Source: Bradyrhizobium sp. (GTDB lineage: Bacteria > Pseudomonadota > Alphaproteobacteria > Rhizobiales > Xanthobacteraceae). Taken from it: a DNA stretch of 64,000 nucleotides. Below the pieces are notes generated by a model. The model had not been told where the DNA came from, ran no database searches, and saw only the letters and a program-made list of their open reading frames with translations. Positions 53,937 through 62,029 of this stretch are shown one piece after another. The stretch covers positions 1 through 64,000 of the forward strand of contig NZ_DAHUXJ010000030.1 in NCBI RefSeq assembly GCF_027307225.1. The letters are read 5' to 3'. Position numbers and translations under genes: made by a program. Position 1 is the stretch's first letter; the number at the start of each line of letters is the position of its first letter.

Positions 53937-53968
53937 AATCTAATATTTGCCAGTAATCCCTATTGATT

Positions 53969-54047
53969 CTAGTACCGCTTTATCGATCTGAAGTCCCTGA
54001 TCGAATTCGTCCCTTGTGGTGCAGGGACTTCAGATCGGCGGTACTAG
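53969..54047. repeat. CTAG-bounded hairpin, type H6
   Basis: 79 bp. Outer arms CTAGTACCGC and GCGGTACTAG, inner arms GATCTGAAGTCCCTG and CAGGGACTTCAGATC (perfect 15 bp). Last of the array. 54048-54317 shows no recognisable feature. Confidence 0.82.
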
Positions 54048-54317
54048 GGCCGGCGCATTCCCCAAGGCTGGGAGTTAAAGACCGTAGCGCACGAACGTCC
54101 ACTGCCTCAACCCTGCCCGGCGGTTCTCTCCTCGGGTGAAATCCGAGACCGCTTGTCGGCCGGCAGCATACCGATTCCGCCGCCGCTTGCGAACCGAAAC
54201 GCCAGTGCCATCATTCGACCTTCGTCAAAAGGCGCCCTTTTATCCTTCCGAAACGACTTCCGGGCCCAAGGCGACCGGGGCCTGGCTACGACCGATGCCA
54301 TCTGGCATCCAGGTGGC

Positions 54318-55091
54318 TTAGCCTTTGGTTTCGGTCAGATTGAACCGAACACCGCCGATGAGGACTGCCCCGTCGGTAACGGCAAGTCCACGCCTCCTGG
54401 CCATATCCCGCACCCGAGCCCGTTCAGTGACCCGGAGATCGATGCCACTCAGTCCCTCGCCTCGACCGTCCCGTGCCGGGACAAACCGAAGACCGGCATT
54501 ATCGACGTCGATCCGCCACTGACCGTCGATCGGCCGAGCCGGCTTTCTTAATATCACGCTCCACTTCGCGGCGAGCCTCTCCGGATGATCGCTTTGCAGT
54601 TCGGCGCCGATGATGGCTTTGACGACCGTCGTCCGCACGTAAGCGTGCCAACCAGGACCGGCAGGATGATAGGCAGCGTTGACGCCGGCGCCTCCGTCCG
54701 ACCAATTGATTTCGAGAAGCGTGCCGCCCGTATCGCGGGGATGCAGTTGCAATCCACGATACCCGTCCGACGCCAGGCGCGTCGCGATGCGAACGTCGAT
54801 AGCGTCAACATGCTTTTGCCATCGGTCCAGTTCGTCCGTATCGAGAATGACCATGTATCCGCCATTCCCCTTCCGACGATCGAGATAACGACCCGCTGCC
54901 GTTTTGTCCTTCGTCGGCGCCACGATCTCGACGAACGAATTGCCGATCGGAAGCAGCGCGTTGCGGAGACCGTACTTGGCGACCGCAGGATCGCGATGGC
55001 ATACCTCGATATCGAAAACCGCCATTAGATCTTCGACCACCGGCTCCAGATCGTGAGCAACCAGACACAACTGCCGCAATCTCAGAAACAT
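54318..55091 (-). CDS. VOC (glyoxalase-like) family protein
   Basis: 257 residues, Glyoxalase_3/VOC superfamily. The N-terminal VOC module (RLRQLCLVAHDLEPVVEDLM, then LPIGNSFVEIVAPTKD with the metal-type Glu) is followed by a second half with LLEINWSDGG and WHAYVRTTVV. Metal ligands H13 and E56-like residues are compatible with a metalloenzyme, but the reaction is unknown. ATG 55091 begins at the first strand. It stands alone on the minus strand. Confidence 0.8.
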   Translation of the reverse strand: MFLRLRQLCLVAHDLEPVVEDLMAVFDIEVCHRDPAVAKYGLRNALLPIGNSFVEIVAPTKDKTAAGRYLDRRKGNGGYMVILDTDELDRWQKHVDAIDVRIATRLASDGYRGLQLHPRDTGGTLLEINWSDGGAGVNAAYHPAGPGWHAYVRTTVVKAIIGAELQSDHPERLAAKWSVILRKPARPIDGQWRIDVDNAGLRFVPARDGRGEGLSGIDLRVTERARVRDMARRRGLAVTDGAVLIGGVRFNLTETKG

Positions 55092-55339
55092 GTTCGAATC
55101 TCCATTGGGCTGGATACATGATAGAGCGATATGCTGCAGCAGGCCAAAGCATCAAGACGACAGCTTCCGGCCCATCATCGAAGTGATGCCTGAGCGGACA
55201 TCGACCCGCTGATTTGCCCGACGGGCAAATCATCAAAATCCTGTCCAGCCCACTCCGCAAAAATAATCCCCTTTCCACTTCGCTAAAATCAGCGGCATAA
55301 GCCGCGCCGTTCCCGCCCGCATCAGGGGCGTTTCGCGAT

Positions 55340-55900
55340 CGTCACGAACGTTGGGCGGGGATGCGATGGACGCCTTGGCGCGATGGACGAAGCGCGCACA
55401 AGGCGGACGGCGAAGTCGTGTGGTCCTGAGACCTCGACGCTGGTCTCAAGCTCTTGGGAAGCTAACGCTTCTCAGGAGTGACGGTGGCAAGAAAGCCCGA
55501 TCACCGGGGAGATCACGAAGCAAGCCGTTAAAACCATTCGTGTGCGGGAATGCCGGACTGCACCGGCGACCTGCGGTGACTAACTCGTGTGTTCTACTTT
55601 TTTACACACGAGGCCGTGGGTGCGCTGAGCACCCGGCATTCCCCACGCCCTCCTTGGGCGCGAGATGAGCGCACGATCCGGCCGCGTTTGCGGCGCGGGA
55701 ACGTGGAGGCGTGTCCTGAACTGTCGTCCCGGCCTCGAGCCGGCACGACGGAAGAGGCCGACGGACGATGGGCGGGCCTTCGCCACGACGCGCGCGATTT
55801 CGTGATCGCAGCGCACGATTTGTTCCTAAGGAGTTCGCCGTCTTTGGGGTGGCGCCCTCACCTAATTGGGCGCAGAATTGCGTCGTCCTCGGCAAGCTCC
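55340..55900. repeat. Dispersed ~0.5 kb intergenic repeat typical of Bradyrhizobium
   Basis: The stretch containing GCGAAGTCGTGTGGTCCTGA, the CACTCCTGAGAAG-complement region, CGGGAATGCCGGACTGCACC and ACACACGAGG resembles a long non-coding repeat found many times in Bradyrhizobium and Rhodopseudomonas (recalled, not searched). ACTCGTGTGT and ACACACGAGG can pair. Short ORFs inside it are spurious. It occupies most of the 1.16-kb gap 55092-56255; the rest holds two CTAG-family hairpins. Confidence 0.5.
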
Positions 55901-55974
55901 CAATCGCCATTTCGCCAAATGAAACGATTGGCGACGGTCTTGCCGGGACAAATTTGCGCGCCGACAAGGCGCGG

Positions 55975-56049
55975 CTGGTGCTCCGATTCCGAAGTTCGTA
56001 TCATATTGCGGCTCCACGTTTACGAACTTCGGAATCAAAGGAGCACTAG
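55975..56049. repeat. CTAG-family hairpin, type H1
   Basis: 75 bp, nearly identical to 53695-53768 (loop differs by one base). Outer CTGGTGCTCC and GGAGCACTAG. Followed by the 14-bp linker CCGATTACATGATT and an H2 copy. Confidence 0.85.
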
Positions 56050-56063
56050 CCGATTACATGATT

Positions 56064-56141
56064 CTAGTGCGGTTTGGAATTTGAAGTTCCTATGACGAGG
56101 TTACCGCAAAACTGACAGGAACTTCAAATTCACCGCACTAG
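56064..56141. repeat. CTAG-bounded hairpin, type H2
   Basis: 78 bp, like 53783-53860; inner arms GAATTTGAAGTTCCTAT and ACAGGAACTTCAAATTC, so the innermost pair is lost. It lies 114 bp before the sugar-binding protein gene. Confidence 0.85.
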
Positions 56142-56255
56142 CGTGTTGAGTGCTCAAGACCGCGCGCGAAAGCGATCCCGGAAGCCGATGGCGATCCAGG
56201 CCCGCTTTCACGGGCGGACAGAAAAAAATCGAGCGAACGCAAAAGGGAGAAAACA

Positions 56256-57362
56256 ATGACTGGACAATTCACCAGACGCGGGGCCCTTGGCCTCGGCGCG
56301 GCAGGTCTTATCAGCGCCGGGGCGGCAGGCGGCGTGCTGCTGTCGCCGCGGTTGGCATCGGCAGCTCCGGACAAGAAATTCAAGATCGCGCTTTCCAATT
56401 CCTTCATCGGGAACAAGTGGCGCATCGAAATGGAGAACGTGTTCAAGGCCGCTCTCCAGATGGAGCCGTTCAAGTCCGAGGTCGAGGGTTCGTGGTTCAA
56501 CTCGGGCAACGACGTCAGCAAGCAGTCGCAGCAGATTTCGAACCTGATCGCCAAGAAGGTCGATGCGATCGTGGTCAACGCGGCATCCCCGACCGGGCTC
56601 AATGGCATCCTGACGCAAGCGACCGAGCGCGGCATCGTTGTCGTCTCGTTCGACAACGTCGTTACCGCGCCTTCGGTGCTGAAGGTCAACACCGATCAGG
56701 TCGCCTTCGGCAAGCAGCTCGCCGAATTTCTCGTGAAAAAGATGAACGGAAAAGGCAACGTCATCATGGTCACCGGCGTCGCCGGCACGACCGTCGACGA
56801 GGACCGCAACAAGGGCGCCGAAGCGGTGTGGGCACAGCACCCCGATATCAAGGTCGTCAACCGCTACACCGGCATGTGGGACTCGGCGACCGCCGAAAGA
56901 AACACCGCCGCGATCCTGCCGTCTCTGCCGCAGATCGATGGCATCTGGTGCCAGGGCGGAACCGACGGCGTGCTGAAGGCTTTCATCTCCGCCAAGCGGC
57001 CCTTGCCGCCCACGGCAGGCGAAGCGGAGAACGGATTCCGCAAGTTCATGCTCGGCTACATGGACCACAAGGTAGACGGGCTTTCCATCGGCCAGCCGCC
57101 TTTCCTGTCCGTGATCTCGCTGGAGCTGGCGCGGCGCATCCTCGCCAACAAGTATCCGAAGAAGGACATCACGATCCCCTTCCCGTTCGTGACCAACGAT
57201 ACGGTCAAGCAGGGCGAGACGGTGTTCGAAAAACTTCCCGACAGTTTCTTTACCGATTTTACCGACGCCGGCCCCAACGCGACGGTGAAACTGTGCGTGG
57301 AAGCCGCCACCGACGGAAAGGCGTGCTCGGGTGAACTCAATGTGAACCTGCCGTCGGCATGA
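56256..57362 (+). CDS. CUT2-type sugar ABC transporter, periplasmic binding protein
   Basis: 368 residues. Tat-type signal (TRRGALGLGAAGLISAGAAG) then a Peripla_BP_4 fold: FKIALSNSFIGNKWRIEMEN, AIVVNAASPTGLNGILTQAT, VVVSFDNVV and GNVIMVTGVAGTTVDEDRN. It binds a sugar or cyclitol for the adjacent permeases. A Tat signal on such a protein suggests folding before export. Its stop overlaps the ATPase gene start by 4 bp. A good ribosome site (AAAGGGAGAAAAC) precedes the start. Confidence 0.9.
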   Translation: MTGQFTRRGALGLGAAGLISAGAAGGVLLSPRLASAAPDKKFKIALSNSFIGNKWRIEMENVFKAALQMEPFKSEVEGSWFNSGNDVSKQSQQISNLIAKKVDAIVVNAASPTGLNGILTQATERGIVVVSFDNVVTAPSVLKVNTDQVAFGKQLAEFLVKKMNGKGNVIMVTGVAGTTVDEDRNKGAEAVWAQHPDIKVVNRYTGMWDSATAERNTAAILPSLPQIDGIWCQGGTDGVLKAFISAKRPLPPTAGEAENGFRKFMLGYMDHKVDGLSIGQPPFLSVISLELARRILANKYPKKDITIPFPFVTNDTVKQGETVFEKLPDSFFTDFTDAGPNATVKLCVEAATDGKACSGELNVNLPSA

Positions 57363-58891
57363 GCGAAGGGCCTGCCACCGCAAGCGGGCCCACCGCTCCG
57401 GCGATCGAAGGCATCAAGCTGTCCAGGGCCTTCGGCGGGGTCCAGGCCCTGGCCGGCGCCTCGTTCTCTGCGAGGCGCGGCGAAGTGCATGCCCTTGTCG
57501 GGGAGAATGGCGCGGGCAAGAGCACGCTGATCAAGATCCTCGGCGGACGGCTGCGCGCGGACGCCGGCGAAGTGCGGCTAGCGGGAGGGACTGTCGAACT
57601 CGACAGTCCCGACGCCGCGCATCGCCACGGCGTCTGGACCGTGTTCCAGGAGCTGACGCTGCTGCCGTGGATGACGGTGGCCGAGAACCTCTTGATCCGC
57701 CGCGAGCCGCGCGGCGCCTTCCGCCTGATCGACCGGGCGCGCATGGCCAAAGAGGCCGACGCCGTCCTCGCCGGGCTCGGCATCCACAACATCGATCCAC
57801 GCGGTCTCGTCGAGGACCTGTCGCTGGCCCAGCAGCAGATCGTCGAGATCGTGCGGGTGATCGTCCAGGACCCTGACATCCTGCTGCTCGATGAACCGAC
57901 ATCCTCGCTCGGCGAGAACGAGGTCGAATGGCTGTTCGGCCTCATCCGCGACCTGAGCAGCCGCAACAAGTGCATCATCTTCACATCGCACCGCTGGAAA
58001 GAGATCACGGACGTCGCCGACCGGATCACCATCTTCCGCAATGGCGGCGAACTCGGGACATTCACCGAGATCGACGAGAACAGGGCCGTGACGCTGATGA
58101 CCGGCCAGCAGGTCGACGCACTCTATCCCGAGCGGCCGGCGCTCGAAGCGGCACGGCCGCTGCTCGAGGCCCGCGCCTTGAACGGACCGGGCGTTTCCGG
58201 CGTATCGCTGACGCTTCGTCGCGGCGAGATCCTCGGCGTCGGGGGACTGGCCGGGCACGGTCATCGCGAGCTGTTCTTCTCGCTGTTCGGCGCGGCCCCC
58301 ACGACCGGCGGCGAAATTCTCGTGAACGAAAGCAAGGTCCGGATTTCGAACCCCCACGATGCGATCGGCCTCGGCATCGCGCTCGTTCCGGAGGACCGCA
58401 AGACGGAAGGCCTGATCCTGCCGATGTCGGTCGGCACCAACCTGACGCTTGCGATCCTGCCGCAGCTATCGGCGCTTGGCGTCATCCGCGGCGGCCACGA
58501 GGGACGCGCCGCACTCAACATGGTCGGCAAACTCAAGATCAGGACGCCCGGCCTGCGCAATCCGGTCCACCAGCTCAGCGGCGGCAACCAGCAGAAGGTG
58601 CTGCTGGCCCGCTGGCTGCTCGCCGATTCGCATATCGTGCTCCTCTATGACGTCACGCGCGGCGTCGACGTCGCCACCAAGCATGAAATCTACGAGCTGA
58701 TGACCAGCCTCGCCCGCGAGGGCCGAGCGGTGTTGTTCTATTCCAGCGACGCAGAGGAACTGGCGCATCTGTCTCACCGCGTCCTCGTCATGCGCGAAGG
58801 ACGCATCGCCGCCGAACTCGCGGCACCCGGCATCACGGCGGAGGATATCGTTTCGGCGGCAGTGAGAGAGGCGACCAGCATTGTCGGCTGA
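57359..58891 (+). CDS. CUT2-type sugar ABC transporter, ATP-binding protein (RbsA/XylG family)
   Basis: 510 residues, two nucleotide-binding domains. The first is complete: Walker A GENGAGKST, signature LSLAQQQIVEI, Walker B ILLLDEPTSSL. The second lacks Walker A (GGLAGHGHREL), keeps the signature LSGGNQQKVLLARWL, and has LLYDVTRGVDV instead of DEPTRG, as usual for the degenerate RbsA C-terminal half. It drives import with the two permeases that follow. Overlaps on both sides show one operon. Confidence 0.92.
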   Translation: MSEGPATASGPTAPAIEGIKLSRAFGGVQALAGASFSARRGEVHALVGENGAGKSTLIKILGGRLRADAGEVRLAGGTVELDSPDAAHRHGVWTVFQELTLLPWMTVAENLLIRREPRGAFRLIDRARMAKEADAVLAGLGIHNIDPRGLVEDLSLAQQQIVEIVRVIVQDPDILLLDEPTSSLGENEVEWLFGLIRDLSSRNKCIIFTSHRWKEITDVADRITIFRNGGELGTFTEIDENRAVTLMTGQQVDALYPERPALEAARPLLEARALNGPGVSGVSLTLRRGEILGVGGLAGHGHRELFFSLFGAAPTTGGEILVNESKVRISNPHDAIGLGIALVPEDRKTEGLILPMSVGTNLTLAILPQLSALGVIRGGHEGRAALNMVGKLKIRTPGLRNPVHQLSGGNQQKVLLARWLLADSHIVLLYDVTRGVDVATKHEIYELMTSLAREGRAVLFYSSDAEELAHLSHRVLVMREGRIAAELAAPGITAEDIVSAAVREATSIVG

Positions 58892-59879
58892 AGCAGCAAT
58901 CGAGCGCCGCAGGACGCGCAGGCTCACCCATTTTCTCGCTCAAAACGTCGGGCTCGTGCTGGCGCTCGCGATGCTCGTCATGGCCGTCGTGCTTTACGGC
59001 GCCGCCTACTGGATCGAGCAGACGGCCCTGCCCGGCATGTTCGAACTGACGTCGACCGTCAACAACACCATGGCGCTCGTCCTTTGCGGCATGGGACAGG
59101 CCTTTGTCGTCGTCACCCGCGGGCTCGATCTTTCGGTCGGCGGCGTGATGGATCTCGCGAACGCGCTTGCGGCCGTCCATATCAAGGACTCCGTTGGCAG
59201 CATGGTAGGCTGGAGCCTTGCCATCCTGGCGATCGGCGCCCTGCTCGGTCTCGTCAACGGGCTGCTCGTCGCCGTCGGCCGCCTGCAGCCGATCCTCGTC
59301 ACACTGGCGACGTTGTCGATCTATCAGGGGCTGGCGATCCGCGTTCTGCCGCAGCCGGGCGGCTCGATTCCGCCGGTCTACTCATCGGTGCTGGTGAATC
59401 CCAATTGGCCCACCGCGCTGGTCTATGTGCTGGTCGTCGCCCTGATCTGGTACGCCTTTCGCCGAAGTTCACTGGGCGTTTCGATCTTCGCGCTCGGCAA
59501 TGACGAGCAGGCGGCGCGGGCGAACGGCATCGACACCGTGCGCGCTCAGATCGCCGCCTTCACGCTCAGCGGGCTGATGTCGGCCGCGGCCGGCCTGTTC
59601 CTCGCCGCAACGGCGACGGCCGGCGATGCGACGACAGGCAACGGCTTCACGCTGAGCTCGATCGTCGCCGTCGTCCTGGGCGGCATGAACCTGTTCGGCG
59701 GCCGCGGCAGCGGGGTCGGCGTCATCGCCGGAGCGTTCGTGACGACGATGATCGTCAACATCCTGTTCTTCTCCAACATCGACCCGCTCTACCAGTCGTT
59801 CTACGAAGGATTGTTCCTCGTCATCGCCGTCGTCCTCGGCGCGCTGATAAGCCGCCTGATGCGGCGGAGGTCGCGATGA
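58881..59879 (+). CDS. CUT2-type sugar ABC transporter, permease (RbsC family)
   Basis: 332 residues with about ten membrane segments. RGLDLSVGGVMDLANALAAV and the conserved VLGGMNLFGGRGSGVGVIAG are the family motifs; ALGNDEQAARANGIDT is the cytoplasmic coupling loop. Start TTG 58881, overlapping the ATPase gene by 11 bp, with GAGAGG upstream. It forms a heteromeric channel with the next permease. Confidence 0.9.
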   Translation: MSAEAAIERRRTRRLTHFLAQNVGLVLALAMLVMAVVLYGAAYWIEQTALPGMFELTSTVNNTMALVLCGMGQAFVVVTRGLDLSVGGVMDLANALAAVHIKDSVGSMVGWSLAILAIGALLGLVNGLLVAVGRLQPILVTLATLSIYQGLAIRVLPQPGGSIPPVYSSVLVNPNWPTALVYVLVVALIWYAFRRSSLGVSIFALGNDEQAARANGIDTVRAQIAAFTLSGLMSAAAGLFLAATATAGDATTGNGFTLSSIVAVVLGGMNLFGGRGSGVGVIAGAFVTTMIVNILFFSNIDPLYQSFYEGLFLVIAVVLGALISRLMRRRSR

Positions 59880-60865
59880 CCGGCAAGACGCCTTTTGCGC
59901 AGTTCCCCGATCGGATCGGCTTGACGAGGAGCGTTCGCAGGATCGTCTACGTCTATCTCGCCGCGATCGTGGTGTTCGCGGTCGGTCAGGTCGTTCACCC
60001 CGGTTTCGCGCGGCTCGACAGCATCGCCGCCATCCTGACGGTCGCGTCGTTCGTCGGGCTGGTCGCGGCGGGACAAACCTTCGTGGTGTTGATCGGCGGC
60101 ATCGATCTCTCGGTCCCCTGGGTCCTGAACGCGGCCGCGATCCTTCTGGTGACGAGTTCGCTCGGACAGGACGGGCGCGCCGTCTATGCACTTCTGCTAA
60201 CGCTCGGCATGGGAGCGGCGGCCGGCCTCGTGAACGGCGTCATCATCGCCTATCTCGGCGTGCCCGCCGTCGTCGTGACGCTTGCCATGAACGGCATCAT
60301 GGAAGGGCTGACGCTGGGCTTAAGCGGCGGCATGACCTGCGATTCCTGCGCGTCCTACGCGCCGCCGTTCGTCCAGGACGCCGTCCACGGCAACCTGTTC
60401 GGCATCCCGACGGCGCTTATTCTCTGGGTCGTCGTCATCGCCGGCGTCTCTTTCGTGCTGAGCTTCACGACATTCGGCCGCAAGACCTATGCGATCGGCA
60501 ATAACGCGAAGGCGAGCTATCTGGCCGGCGTCAACGTGCGCCTCGTCACCATGCTGCTTTACGCGCTGAGCGGGTTCTTCGCCGCACTCGCCGGCATTCT
60601 GCTGGTCGGCTTCGGCGGCCAGGCGTCGCTCGGAATGGGCGATCCCTATCTCTTCCAGTCGATCGCGGCAGTCGTCATCGGCGGCGTCTACGTGCTCGGC
60701 GGCCGCGGTCATTATCTCGGCACGGCCGCCGGCGCCGTGACGCTGGTCGCGCTGGTCAGCGTGCTCATGGCCATGAACATGCCGGACTACGGCCGCAACA
60801 TCATCTACGGAATCGTCATCCTCATTCTCCTGCTTCTCTATGGTCGCGAGGAGAAGCAGGAGTGA
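59876..60865 (+). CDS. CUT2-type sugar ABC transporter, second permease
   Basis: 329 residues, same family as the preceding permease: GGIDLSVPWVLNAAAILL, IGNNAKASYLAGVNVR and VVIGGVYVLGGRGHYLGTAA. ATG overlaps the previous stop by 4 bp (ATGA). Two different permeases in one CUT2 operon are common in rhizobia. No kinase or dehydrogenase follows, so the sugar is not indicated. Confidence 0.9.
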   Translation: MTGKTPFAQFPDRIGLTRSVRRIVYVYLAAIVVFAVGQVVHPGFARLDSIAAILTVASFVGLVAAGQTFVVLIGGIDLSVPWVLNAAAILLVTSSLGQDGRAVYALLLTLGMGAAAGLVNGVIIAYLGVPAVVVTLAMNGIMEGLTLGLSGGMTCDSCASYAPPFVQDAVHGNLFGIPTALILWVVVIAGVSFVLSFTTFGRKTYAIGNNAKASYLAGVNVRLVTMLLYALSGFFAALAGILLVGFGGQASLGMGDPYLFQSIAAVVIGGVYVLGGRGHYLGTAAGAVTLVALVSVLMAMNMPDYGRNIIYGIVILILLLLYGREEKQE

Positions 60866-60927
60866 TCGCGCGCTTAAGTCCGAACCCGATGGTTAGTGGA
60901 CTTCACAATTGCGCTGAAATGCTTTGC

Positions 60928-61860
60928 TCAACTGGCGCGCGTTTGCTTGCCCATCCGGTGCAGCTTGAGCATGGCATAGACTGCATCGTTGGCTGGCGTC
61001 GGCACGCCAAGGGTACGCCCGAGTTCGACAATCTTGCCGGCAAGCCAGTCCAGTTCGAGCCGGTTGCCGCGTTCAAGATCGTGCAACATGGAAGCCTTGA
61101 AGGTGGCCGGCGATCCTTCCGCGAATTTCATTCTGTCGTCGGCGTAGTCTTGCGGGATCGGGACGCCTTTGGCGCGACCGACCGCTACCACTTCGCACAT
61201 CAGGCCGAAAAAAAACGCCCGCGTATCCGGATCGGCCAGGATTGGGCCGAGCGGCTGGCGCGTCGTGGCGGTCGCGCCCGACAATCCAACGAGAAACACA
61301 AATTTCTGCCACCGCTCCCGGTCGATCGCGTCGGACACCGTAATATCGATGCCGGCCGCGTGCGCGGCGTCGGCAAAGGACGTGAGCCGTTCGTCGGGCT
61401 TGCCGTCGGTTCGCCCGCAAACCATGCGCGCGAACTGGCTTGTGTGGGTGACGACGCCAGGCGCGGACAGCACGGTCGCAATATAGGCGCTTCCAGCGAC
61501 CACATTGTCTTCTCCCAAAATCGGAGCGATCCGCTCGCGGCTATCCACGCCGTTTTGCAGCGGGATTACCCGGGTTTGGGATCCGATGAAAGGAAGCGCC
61601 TGCACGGCCGCCTTCTCGCTGTCCCAAAGCTTGACCGCAAACAGAACGATATCCACGGGGCCGACCTTGCCGGGATCATCGGTTACGTTGGGTTTCCGCA
61701 AGTGAAGATTGCCATGCACGCTCTCGACCTTGAGGCCGTTCTTCTCGATTGCTTCGAGGTTGGAGCCGCGTGCGATGAAGAACACATCGTGTCCTGCCGC
61801 AGCCATGCGTGCTCCAAAATAACCTCCGAGTGCTCCTGCAGCCATCACGGCGATACGCAC
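60928..61860 (-). CDS. 2-dehydropantoate 2-reductase-like (ApbA/PanE family)
   Basis: 310 residues from GTG 61860, preceded by GGAGG. NADP motif AVMAAGALGGYFGARMAAAG, IPLQNGVDS with the conserved Asn, Lys in RERWQKFVFLVGLSG (active-site Lys) and C-terminal ERGNRLELDWLAGKIVELGR. Ketopantoate reductase acts in pantothenate synthesis, but rhizobial genomes carry several paralogues of unclear substrate. It is convergent with the CUT2 operon and divergent from the CUT1 operon. Confidence 0.85.
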   Translation of the reverse strand: MRIAVMAAGALGGYFGARMAAAGHDVFFIARGSNLEAIEKNGLKVESVHGNLHLRKPNVTDDPGKVGPVDIVLFAVKLWDSEKAAVQALPFIGSQTRVIPLQNGVDSRERIAPILGEDNVVAGSAYIATVLSAPGVVTHTSQFARMVCGRTDGKPDERLTSFADAAHAAGIDITVSDAIDRERWQKFVFLVGLSGATATTRQPLGPILADPDTRAFFFGLMCEVVAVGRAKGVPIPQDYADDRMKFAEGSPATFKASMLHDLERGNRLELDWLAGKIVELGRTLGVPTPANDAVYAMLKLHRMGKQTRAS

Positions 61861-62029
61861 GTCATCCTCCACTCTCGCAAACCATTCCGCCGGCGAGGGA
61901 TACCACGCGGCGCAACGCCCCTGAGCCACGCTGCCAATTTCCAAAAAGAACCGGCTGGATCGTCTCGGCACCTTCCGCTAGTCTTTCACCCAACCGGTTA
62001 AAAAGAAACCGGCAAAGAGGGAGAAGGAT

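Noticed and set aside
53531..54047. CRISPR array
   Set aside because: The units are palindromes of different sequence, 74-80 bp, without identical direct repeats or unique spacers, and no cas genes are present.
55589..56095. 168-codon plus-strand frame
   Set aside because: It lies in a dispersed repeat and runs into hairpin H1; a known kind of spurious hypothetical protein.
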